From NCBI RefSeq assembly GCF_004798865.1, contig NW_025336442.1, positions 1 to 64,000 of the forward strand: a stretch of DNA of 64,000 nt, given 5' to 3'. Every line of letters begins with the position of its first letter. Positions within the stretch are counted from its first letter, which is position 1. The translations under genes were made by a program, and so were the position numbers. This DNA is from Varanus komodoensis. Its lineage: Eukaryota; Chordata; Lepidosauria; Squamata; Varanidae. This document shows positions 37,634 through 49,700 of the stretch, in pieces. The notes beneath the pieces are model-generated. The model ran no database searches and was not told the DNA's origin. It saw only the letters and a program-made list of their open reading frames with translations.

Positions 37634-37748
37634 GATGAAGATCACCAGATGGAGCTGTGACCACATTTTCACAAGTGGCTGTGCTTATCTGAAGGGGGCT
37701 CTGGCAGTGGCTCTGCTCATGGGGAACCTCGTTCTGTCAACATCACAG
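37634..37748 (+). CDS. ADAMTSL2: ADAMTSL2 coding exon 1, signal peptide (residues 1-38)
   Basis: The acceptor TTGCTTTGTTAG precedes G-ATG. The exon encodes 38 codons beginning [12 protein letters not shown], with a hydrophobic core [14 protein letters not shown], and ends in phase 0 at a GTGAAC donor. The N-terminus is poorly conserved with human, but the Arg-Trp-x-Cys pattern, the hydrophobic core and the phase match to exon 2 support it. An alternative start in an upstream exon is possible. Confidence 0.75.
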
Positions 37749-40700
37749 GTGAACCTGCATGTTACAGAGGGCTGCATTCACAAAGGTTCCCCTAGAAAGC
37801 ATTTGACTGCCCAACGTGGGGCACTTCTAATTAAACGCACCTACCAAACAACAAAATTTCCTCTGTCCTTTTTCTTTCCATTTTTGGGGACTCTGCGAAA
37901 TGCTGGGATGCCCATTTTCATTTGTTGCTTGCATCGTCACTTCCCTTTTATACCGATGTGGCAGAGTCTGACAACGGGATGAGGCACATCAGGTTTTGGG
38001 AGCCCAGTCCTGAACATTCGTTTTGGCCAGTGCCCCCTGAGCTGCATCCCCTTTCCTGAATTTATCATACGTGTATGTGTGTGAGTGAGTGTTGGGGGGA
38101 GGTGTCTACAGGCGTTGGGGGATTTGTGTTGAGGCCTGAATATGGCTGCAGAGTAGTCTGAGCTGTGTCCAGGAGTGCTGGCTGGCACGCGAATGGTGGT
38201 GTCCCAGCTTCCTGCTGGACCTCCTTGTCCAGCCACCAGGCAAGCTGGGAATGGCATCTTCTCCATTTTCCAACAGTGAACCAAGGTCTGGTGCTTTCTG
38301 TGACCTCTTCCTGACATCACCCATGTGGCTATCAGCAAGGAGGGCAGACAGGTGGCACCAAATCTTCCAGGTTGCGGGGAGAACTGCACTGAACAACTTT
38401 GGGCTCATCTGCAGAAGCCAAACTAAAATAGCAACCCAAAGTGTGATAGTTTTGATCCCAGTTCCTGAGGAGCTTCTCTGATGTTTGTCACAGTACCCAT
38501 TCCTAGCTTCTCTTCCTTCAATACCCCCTTTCCCCCTGCTGCCTGAATGACAAATAGGAGAATGCACAAGCTTCCAACAGTCTTGAAGAAGGAGTCGACA
38601 TTACTGCATATTGGTGGGGAGAGTGGACCAAATGGACAGCTTGCACCCGGACGTGTGGGGGAGGAGTCAAATCCCAAGAAAGGCATTGTCTCCAGCAGAG
38701 GTAACCTCCATCAGATGAATCAACACCCCCTCAGACCAAGGAAAGGTGGCCACACTCTGCAGTTGAGATTCTAGCATCAGTTATGGGGCAGGCAACCTCC
38801 AATGGGCTGGGAGTCCATTTTTGCCTTTCAGGATTCACTTGGACACGCACACGTGCACACCCCCCCCCCCAACTACTGAAATCATCTCTGCTGAATCGCA
38901 GCCAAATTTCAGTAAGACAAAAGCAGCATTGATTGTTTTTAAAATGAAGCCTATCAGGAAGGGTCATCTTGCTTTAATGCAAAGTCATGCTAGCTTGGCC
39001 ATGATCCTTGTGCTAGAATAATGACTCAGCAATTGAAGGGCCATGTGGAGGCTCTGGAATCCCCCTGCTTTGTGTACACATGAAACCAGCTCCTGGAAAT
39101 GTAAGTTAAAGGAATGGGAGAACTAGTGATGTTTGAGCTCATGGAGGATCTGTTTTCCACCTTGATCTTATTCTCACTCCGGAACAAGAGTATTTTTAAA
39201 AGCAGGAAAATGCTGGTTTTTGAACATGCAAAATACTTTTTTTTTTTTTTTCAAGAATGCATCCCAACCCCTTGCCCCACACATTCGGCTGAAGCATGAA
39301 AGTGGAGTTTGGAGTGGTAACTGTACATTTTCAAAAGAGGAGACTCATGCAGGTGCAAATTTTTGAACACTAACTTAGGCAATGCTGTGAACATTTCCAG
39401 AGAATTACATTCCTGCTCATATTTGTGTGTAAATTTGTGAACAGGACATTATTTGCAAATAGGAACAAAATTCTCATGCATTCCTTAGGTAAGGGTGCAG
39501 CACCCGCAAAAGCAGCAGTGACTGATTCTGTACACTGTTCAGCCACCTTGTGGAACAGAAAGTCAAGTCATGTGAGCGAGGCGTGAGGGTAAGGCTGGCT
39601 TCTTGGCAGCAGCCTGGTTTGCTGCTACAGGAGGGACCTGCTTCTGTCGGAGGCCCTGGCTTCATACACAGGACACTTTTCAAGGTGTGAAGCCTGCCTG
39701 GCTCTCTTCAGAAAAGCCCCAGCTGGTGTGTAGTTCTGTCTCACGCTCATGGGTCAGTGCAAGAAGGCAAGCAAGCGAAAAAGGCTTCAGGAACTGACAG
39801 GCTCCAGTTGTGCTTCTGGGGAAAGGTGATGGAGTGCCCCAAACAAATAGATTAATCAAAATGTTTTAAGTGGACCGGTTGGTGCATGGTTACAGCTGCA
39901 AAATTATGGAAGTGCTAGAAATGCAAATATGGCAGATGGATGGATCTCAGCATAGCCCCATGAGACTCAATTCTTCTTAAAGGCTCGCAAATGAACAACC
40001 CTAACTGTTGTTATTTTTCTTTAAATGTTGTTCTCCAACCCTTTCTTTCTTTAGAAGGAAGTTGGTGACAGGATTGCTTAATAAAACATGCACTGGAACA
40101 TCCAAACGATACCAGCTCTGCAAAGTGCAAGTAAAATAATATTTTTGTGGTTTTGTTGTTGTTGTTGATATGGGTCATAGGACGAGAATGGGGATAGCTT
40201 AGCAATTGAAAGTTTCAGCAGAGAGCATCCTTAAGGGGGAGCATAGGCTTCCATTTAACCAGGAATGTGAGGATTTAGTGCAACTGCAGAGAAAAGCATG
40301 GAATTTGGCACTGGTGTCTTGAAATCCCCTTTTATTAAAAAGAAAGCAAGTTTCTGGCCCATATGGCTGCTGAGAAGATTGCTTTTAAAATAGGTCAGCA
40401 AAGATTAGTAGTTATCTCCAAAGGGCTCCATGAGATTTCTGGTGGCCATGCAGCAGCGTGTCAAGACAACGTGTCACTTATTCTTTAGGGGAAGGAGAAT
40501 GAATTATGGCAATCGAAGAGGAGTCTACAGATTGATATAATCAATTTATTCAGTTCACAAATCAGATTTTTGTTGTGCAGAAGTTCTTCCTTTCTCTTGT
40601 TACTATAAGTCAGAGCCAGAGAGTGGGGCAGTCCATGTTGTGTGAGTGGCACAGCGGGTTAAACTGCCAAACGAAAGGTCAGAGCCCCGCAATGGGGTGA

Positions 40701-43700
40701 ACTACTGCTGCCTTGTCCCTGGCTCTTGCCAACCTAGCAATCTGAAAGCATGTGATGTGAGTAGATAAATAGGTACCACTTTGGTGGGGAGAAAGCAGCA
40801 CCCCATGACGCCATGTTGGCCACATGGAGATGGAGCGCTGCCCCCATAGCAATTTCAGCTATTGGAGTAAAAGCCTCAGGGAACTCCTTTCTCTACTGGG
40901 GCTGATGTGTGAGGGAGTGGATGAGCATGCCAAAGATAGTGTGGGCATTGAATTTGGATCCAGCATGCCATGAAATCATGGGATCCATAGGGCAAACTGT
41001 GGCAATCTTCAGACGGTCTCTTCATTATTGTCTCACTCTGTTAGGCTGTGCAAGCCAGTAGGGACACTGCAGATAAGTAAAACAGACCCCAGAAAATGTG
41101 GCTCCTTTTCACTGGGCTGCGGTTTTTCCCTCTTTTTCTAGCCCTGTCCTCCAAATGCAAGGAGTTTCCGGGAGGAGCAGTGTTCGTCCTTCAACTCTCA
41201 TGTGTATAATGGACGGACTTATCACTGGAAACCTTTATATCCCGGTAAGAGAGGGAGAGGGACTGCACTGCATGAAGGTCTCTGCTCTGGGAGGAAGCTT
41301 CTTCTTACAAGATTTGATCTGATTATCAAAGGATGCCACCCACCCCTTCCTTTGGCTCAAAGGAATATTCACAGTTGCAACAGCTGCTTTAAAAAAAAGA
41401 AAACTATTGTGATTAACTAGGGAGGTGCCAGATATTCACTAGTTTCAGTTTTCAAGCCGTAAGTAACAATTTCCACATGGTAGGGTTATTTTTTGTGCCT
41501 GAAAAAGACTTGGATGTTCATCTTCTTTTAAATCCTGTTTCACTAGAGAGAGATACTTCAGTCTCAATGACTTGAACAATGGGCATATTTCTCTCCCACT
41601 CCAATCGTATCCTTGGGTGAATGTTTATATTTTCTCCCCCAAATACAGGGATTTGTTTTCTCCTTAGGACTAAATGGTAACAATTTGCTTTCTCTGTGTG
41701 TATGCCGTGCAATTTCTCTGCATAGTGCAGGGCAATTTGCCAGTGACATTTAAGAAGCTGCTGTTGTGCATGGTGGATGTTGCCAATGTTATGTGCCCCT
41801 CTTTCCACAGATGACTATGTCCACATCTCTAGCAAGCCATGTGATCTCCACTGCACAACTGTTGATAGTCAAAGGCAGCTCATGACCCTGGCACGCGACG
41901 GGACATCCTGCAAATACTCTGATTTCCGAGGGGTTTGCGTTTCTGGAAAATGTGAGGTTGTTAAACATTATAACAACCATATTGTCAGTAGATTTCTTGA
42001 AATTCCCATGGCTACGCCCTTGGCCTGGCCCTCAACACTCTATTCACACTGTTTCTAGCCCATTGGATGTGATGGGATTCTCTTCTCAACTCACACGCTG
42101 GACAAATGTGGTGTCTGTCAAGGGAACGGGAGCAGCTGTACCCATGTGACTGGGAGTTACAGAAAGGGAAATTCACATCTTGGTAAGGCTGGAGAACATA
42201 TTTTTCTTATCGTGTTACAAGTGTTGAACAAGAGAGACATTAAGCCCATCATCAGGGACATGTGAGACATTATGGGAGGCAGAGTCTTCCTCTGACATCC
42301 CTCAAGTTCCAGGTGATGGATCATTCATGAATACAAATGACAAATCCTGGCACTCTGGGATTCTGATGTTCATATGCCCCCTAGTGGGTTGGAGGCCCCA
42401 CTATAGCTTTCCCTGCTGTCTTACCTCACTACTATCAGAATGCCAGAGGCTACTTTATTGAGAAACTGAGGGCTCATTTGAATTTATATGGAAACAAAGA
42501 TATCCCCTGATCTGACCCTGCAAAGCGTAGATTGCTACCCAACTGAAAATTCTTCAGTCAGCCAACACTGGGTACATCCATGTGACTACTAAAGAAGAAG
42601 GGGATGGCAGAGGATGAGGGGGCTGGATGGAGTCACTGAAGCAGTTGGCGTGAGCTTAAGTGGACTCCCGGGGATGGTGGAGGACAGGAAGGCCTGGGGG
42701 AATGTTGTCCATGGGGTCGCGATGGGTCGGACACGACTTCGCGACTAACAACAAGAACAATGTGACTATTTTTTATGCAATTATGCAATCAGCCTGCCAC
42801 ATCCATGGGATTTGGCGATGGGGAGGGTCCAGAGAATGCCATCTTCCACTTTCTTTCCAAAAAGAGAAAAACCTTTAAAGAGAAAAAGAAGAGGTAACTT
42901 TACCATTTCCACTGTTCTCCGTGTCTATTCACAGTGCATAAAAATTCTCTTCCTGGAAGCATCCATCAGATGTTCCTGGGTTAGAGGAGATATTAAAACT
43001 CACAACTTTCAAGAAAAACTTTTTTTTTTTTTTTTTTGCTGTTGCAAAGCTTGCCTTTCATTCATTAATGCAGTTTTCTGCAGGCTACTCTTTGGTGACT
43101 CACATTCCTGCTGGAGCAAGAGATATCCAAATAATTGAACGGAAGAAATCTGCTGATGTTTTGGGTGTGTATAATAGGATCATAACCAAGCGGTAGATTG
43201 TTGTTTTAAAATCAGTTTTCAATATACATAAAAGTACTTATTAGATACTATTTTTGCAACATTGGTTTCTGAAAATCAGTCTCACCTTGACCTCCTTGGA
43301 TTCATAAAGGCAGTTAACACTTCCAGGCCTCTTTCTTACTTCAGTTCCCTTTTCTGCCAAGAGCAGGTGCCTCTTGTGTGATTTCCCTGAGCCATTTGTT
43401 GCGTTTTCTGTTGCTTGTGCCAGTCCATTAAATCGCTCTTAAATATCTCATGGCATCACTTGTATTTCACTAATGGTAAACCAAGGCGGGGCTAATCCAA
43501 CATTTGGTACAAGAATTTTGAACCTCTTTTATCCAGGGCAACAAATTCCATTTCAGAGAGGCACTTGGGGGCCATATCACAGCAGTGATGGCTGAAGGCA
43601 TAGAGTGGTGGATGGTATTCTAGGTATAGTAGCCTATTGGTGCTGCAGCTCCTGCTGCCTGTAGCTAAGCTATGCGAGAAAACATTCCACTGAGTGACCA

Positions 43701-46700
43701 GTGGCCAGAGGTGTGTATGTTGGGGCGGGGGGGGGGGGGGCTTCTGGTTATTCCCAGAGGTTGGAGTCCTGAGCCTAAAGTTCCCTAACCCTGGTTTTGA
43801 GGGTGCAGCTATTTCAGCTATTTAAGAGGGTTTATAATACATTTTCCAGAACATAATCTGAGAGAGAGATCTGGTCTTTGTCTTTCTTTCTTGACTTTTA
43901 CAGCTGTTGCAGATGAAGCTGGTTTTTACTACTTCAATGGGAACCTCAGAGTAGACAGCCCCAAAAATTTCAACATTGCAGGGACTGTTTTCAAATACCG
44001 GAGGCCAATGGACATATATGAGACAGGCATAGAATATATTGTGGCACAGGGGCCAACCAATCAAGGCTTGAATATCATGGTAAGTGGCAGGGGGCAGGGG
44101 TGTACCCCAAAATGCTAATATTTTCCTGTGAATGGTTTTATCCACCTTTCTAGCAGTTAGCTAACATGGAAAGTATGTCGTACATACATGCATCCATCCA
44201 TCCATACATAATAGCACACGTAACTCTGCCTGTAAGTATAGAATCAAGTATAGAATCAATCTGGTCCATGTCGCTTTTGCATGTCCAAAGACTCATAAGT
44301 ACATTCTATCCCACTCCTTGATTGGTTTTTTTTTTAATCCACAGAAAAGTTTAACATTTTCTCTCAAAGTACACATTTCTGTCTATTTTTCTCTCAAAGT
44401 ATCCATGTATATATTGTGAGTTCTCTCAAAGCATGTATTTTTGACATGCTCATTGAGGTTAGTCTTGGAAGAGTGAAAGCAGGGGGTGCCACTCCAAGGT
44501 AGTTTGTTTTTGGAATTGTTGTTATACTGCAGTGACAGGGATCACTTGGTGCAGCACATCAGAAGGCCTTAGGTGCAAGCAAGGCTCACAGACAGCAGGG
44601 GAAGGAATGTTGCCTAGCAACCAGGTGGCACCAAATAAGTTTCTATTTAGCCTGGGGTTCTAGTGCATAAAAAACAAGCATGTTCACTGTATTCTGTAGT
44701 AGCAGTGGTTTCATTCTGCAGCTGCTGCTGTTCTTATTGATGTTGTTACATCCCACCTTTTTCCTTCTCATGGGGAACTCAAGGTGGCTTACATAGCTCC
44801 ACTTTATCCTCATAGGAGGAACAACAACCTTGTGAGGTAGGTTAGGCTTAGAGGAAGTGACTTTTAGAAGCCTTACATGATATCCTCTGCTGTAGTAGTC
44901 ATATAACTACACGTTTCTTATTTCATTCCCTGCTCCAGCTTTGGAACCAAAACGGTAAGAACCCATCAATAACCTATGAATATACACTTCTAAGGAGGCC
45001 ACACTCCAAAAGCTTGCAGCCAATGTACTATACCTTCTCCGAATCGGAAAGTGAAGAAAGCAGTGAGCTTGAAAGGGAAGAGCCTTTGGGGTTTGTTCAG
45101 CGTAATGCGAGTTTCTTTGGGACGCTCTCCAAAGAAAAGATCCATCTGGAGAATCAGGTGTTTGGCAGGCAAGACACAGCTGAAGACTTGGACTTGAGCA
45201 CAATCCAAGAGACCAATGAAGTTTATGGACAGACAGAAACCGGTGACTGTGACCCAGTCTTGCAAGGCATGCGGCCCAAAGGTGAGGAGGAGGAGGCCCA
45301 GAGTTTAAAGCTGCTTTCTCCACTAGCCACAGACAGTCTGGGGACATGGATCAACAGCCGTCATTTGATATTGCAGTGAGAATTTCAACCAGTATTTAGC
45401 AATCTATATTAGAATTTTGACTAAGTATCTTCTATATCCTTTAAATGTGATTGTATTTTTACAACTAATTTGAATTGGTTCCAGAAGTTCTTTTGTGTTT
45501 CTAAATGCTCATTGAATCTTTGAATGCTTAAGCTTGTGGCCAAGGGGTGTTTAGCTGAAGTGGAGAGCAGCGCTGTGTGTGCACATTCTGGCCCCAGTTT
45601 TGCTATTGCTCCATCTTGACACGGGGCCCTTGACAGTTCAACCCCAGTTGCAGTGGCCTCTATAGTTTTCAGCCATTGATTGAATGGTTGAAGTGGCTGA
45701 ATGGCTTGAGAGATTTCAGATGTGATTCCAGAAAAAAATCCACACAATAAAGGTTACCAAAAAAGTCTAAAATATTCACATCCTGAAGTGTAAAGAATCT
45801 TAATTTGAAATTTTGCTGGATTTTGAATATTTGCAAATGTTTGTTTCAGTTCTTTATCTTTCTAGTTATCGTTGATTTTCCTATTTTTGCTCCCCATTCC
45901 AGATTCAAATGCAACCAAATCCAATTACATGGTGGAAGGAAATGGCAGAGAGTTTGACTCTCAAACAGCATCTAAAGAATTCTTTTCAGAAAATGCCATC
46001 ACCTATAAACTTTTGGAGAAGACGTCTGATTCAAAAGAATCTGTGAGGAACAAGACTGTGAGTGGTATCTTTTCTCCAGGGATCCCCGTCAACTCTGTAG
46101 ATTCTGACACAGAGAGCCTCTATTCTGATTATGATGACAATGAGGAAGTGGTGGCTTATGCCATCAATGGTACCTTCCTGGAGCTGACCCAGGAGAAAAC
46201 ACTGAACACCTCATCAGAGCCCCCATTCACCAATGCCACCATCTCTGCCAACAGTTCTCAAGGGAACAGAACCCACAAATCCAGGTAAGAGGCTCCGGAT
46301 CCACCTTTGCAACTGCACTGACATAGCTCAAGGGTCAGGTGGAGATCTTTTACCCCTCTAGTCCATGACAGGAAGGAAGTGCCTAAGGTAAGTTGGATAG
46401 TTAACTCTATTAGTGTATGCCAGAAATACTCTGCAGAGAAAAAGGCTGGTGTTTGGGGTGGAAGGTAATCCAGGGTGTATAAATCAGGAATACTCACTGA
46501 GCAGTTTACAGGCTTCATCGCAACCAAGGCTTAATGCCCAGTTGGTGCAGGGGGAGCTTTCAGGACAAAAAGAAGTCTGCCCAGCACCAGCCTTCTTTGC
46601 CTGCTGTTTAGCGCCTTCTCGCCTGCCACCTGGTGTTCTGTGCAGGTATTCCAGTTGCATTGTGGCAAATTTTTGGCCATGGGATAGGTCTTTTTCTCAG

Positions 46701-49700
46701 GGGTGAGGTGCAATAGAACCTCATACTAATTAAAGACAAACATTAACCTTTTGCATCTATGTGCCCCAAATTCCTTCGTGACCCAAACACATCCAGTGTG
46801 GGATTGAAGACCCAGACTTTGGAAGAAGCAAATTCCTTCTTGAGGGGGAGTGCTACCCTTAAAGAAGCACTGAAAGAGACACCTTTAGGCCTTTTGCACT
46901 TGGACATCTACCATCCCTTCCCCAAAAGCAAAGAGGCACAGTAGGAAAGAGAGGCTGCCTCCCCGAGCTATCTTGATAGCTAATGTGAGAAGGTACTCCT
47001 AGCTGTTTTCTGATCTGCCCCATGGCCATAGACTGGTTCACAAGATGAAAACATGGTAAAATACTACAAAATCAAAAGAAATATACAATTAAACAGCTAT
47101 GGAATAACATCTCATTCAAATAACCAGGAATATCTAGCCAGGAATGCAAAAATATGCTTCAAGTTACCAGTGGGAACATATCAAACTAGGAGCCCTCCTG
47201 ATCTCTTTGAGGTGATTGTTGGCATGGTGGGTGCCACAATGGAGAAAGCCCTGCTCCATAGCATGGTCAAGTAACATCAGCAGGCTTTCAGACAGTGAAC
47301 AAGTCCTGCTCCTCAGGATATAGAGACTGGTGTAGCCAGTGCATTGCATTGCCCTTTGGGGACAGTCTAATGTCGCCATGAGGATGCAGGTGGGATCCAG
47401 GAATCTGGTTCATATTTGACCAGCTACGCTTGCTACTAGTAAATTTCTTGGCTGCATTCAATTGCTGGTCTTAACCTTTAAAGTCCATCTGGCTTTGGAC
47501 CATGTTTTTGTTCAAAGAGTGTAGTTCAGAAAAGGAGTGTACAAATGAATATATGGAATAGTGATGGATCAATTTCACCAAACCTGTACATTCAGATCTG
47601 CTTCAGGGGTCATTTTCTAATGCCTGCCATTAAGATCAGCTAGGCTGTAGTGCAGGAAAAAGAGGCTGTTTTGGCAGTGGCCCCCAAACTGTGGAATTCC
47701 TGCAAATTGCCTCTTTGGTGGAGAACTTCATGAAAATTGAAGAAATTTCTCCTCAGTTTTGAAGAGATTGAGTGATCTCAATCACAGTTGTTAGTCTTAC
47801 AGCAGCATTTTGTATGCTTGCTAATGGGCAGTTGTTGGTATGTTTGTGACCTGCTCTTGTTGCTTGCTACTCTGAGTGTGCAGCCCTTTAAACACAATTG
47901 GGTAAAGTTACTGAATTCCTTGCAAGCGGTGCAAGTTTGTCCACAAGCTGCCTGCATGTTTTCTCGCCTGCTCCTGTCTGTGTGTTTAACAACAGCTCAA
48001 GATGGAACGAGCAGAGGTTTTTATTGCCAGGGAGACTCCGAAGGTGAGGAGAAGCATTGCTGGCTCCATTCCTGCCTGCCGGGCTGCCATTCAGGGCGTG
48101 AGATCCATTAATAGTTCTGGCCACCTAACAAGAAGTAAGGCTGATTCTGGGCAGCCACCTTGGCAGGGTCCAGGCTGTGGGCAGGACGGTGAAAACAGGG
48201 GGAAGCACTGAATGGCTGTCTGGGCTATAAATGGAGGTTGGCGGGATGAGGCCATGTCTGGCTTGGCCTCTCTTTAGAGCTGTGAGACACTTACCTCATC
48301 CGTTACCTGGCCACCTTCTTGTGAAATGCAGCATCTCCCAGCTGAGAAGCAGCAGCTGCAGAAGGTGTCAGGGCAGGACCGACTAGACAAACTGGAGATG
48401 TGGTTGCTTCCATCCACCTGCTTGCTTCCTTGCTACTGAATGCCCTCCCCAGGATAGTCACAACTGCCACTAGCACAGGCTCATACTCCCAGCAGGGTTT
48501 CCCTCCATGATTCTGAGGGCACAGCCCCAGTGTCGGCAATACTAAGCACTGGACTACTCAACAGATTGATTGATTTTATTTGCATCCTGCCTTCCTACCA
48601 GAAAAAAATAGCACTTCCAGTGGCTTACAAAATTTGATCCAAGCCGTAATAAAACAAATGCACTGAAGCACTAAAACACAGCAACAGAAAGGAAACCACA
48701 TTAGACCGAACAGGCTCACATACAGGCCAAATGCCTTCTTGAAAAAAGTGGTCACTGGCCACCAGCAGGAGAGTGGAGAGGGAGCAAACCAAGCCACCCT
48801 TGAGAAGAAGTTCCAAAGCCTGGAAATGGCCACCGAGAAGGCCTTGCTCCACATCACCACGATTGTGCCACTGAAGGTGATGGTGTGAAAAGAAGGGCCT
48901 CCCCTGAAGAGTCCAAGGCTTGGGCAGGCTCACATAGGAGCAGCAGATCTTTCAGTTGATTAATTGGAAGGGGGGAGTTTTATTACATGGGCTCTGAACC
49001 AAGATTACCAGCTTTTTTCAAGGGTACTGAACGACAGAAATTCTCAAGAATAGGTTTGATCACAGCAAAAGGGCAATCAGCCCAGAGCACACAGCACAGT
49101 CCCTTTTTATACCTTTGCTGACCAGGTAATGATGACAGGTACTCACTGGATTGAAATTCCTGCCATGGTTGCTGATTGGTAGATTTGAATTCTGGTGGTT
49201 CCCACTTCTGCCTGCAAGGCTGGCCTACCTGGTGGCTGGGGATTGGGGCTTCTGTTAGGGATGACAGAACCCCTGTCGGCCTGTGACCTGTAATCATTCC
49301 TTTGCTCCTTGCATGCCCAGGCAAGTTTGGGTAAGCCCCTGCATGTCTGACAGTCCTTTTGATCTATTTTATGACAATAAGAAGGAATGAAAACAGGCTA
49401 CCTTGAATTATTTTTCCTTCAAATGCAATTGTAATATAGTGAGTGTGGTTTTTGCCTATTAGGGTCATCAGTTCTTTAAATTCCTTTAGTATCTCAAAAA
49501 GTCACCCAGTGTGAGATTTGGGTACAATGCAAATGTGATATCTATTTCTGAACCGATTAGACTAGTGATTGATCAACAAAAGATTATGCAATGAATTAAA
49601 CAGTTCTACCCCTTCCCCAGAAGATGCTCAATGCAGCATAACCCTATATCAGTTTACTCAGAAGTAAGTCCCACTGTGTTCAACGTGGCTTACTCCCAGG

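Noticed and set aside
37470-37982. 170-codon plus-strand frame
   Set aside because: Only 37635-37748 is supported as an exon; the rest reads through an acceptor and a donor into intron sequence.
40622-40700. Possible tRNA gene
   Set aside because: Box A-like sequence is present, but box B is degraded and the following body is that of a SINE.
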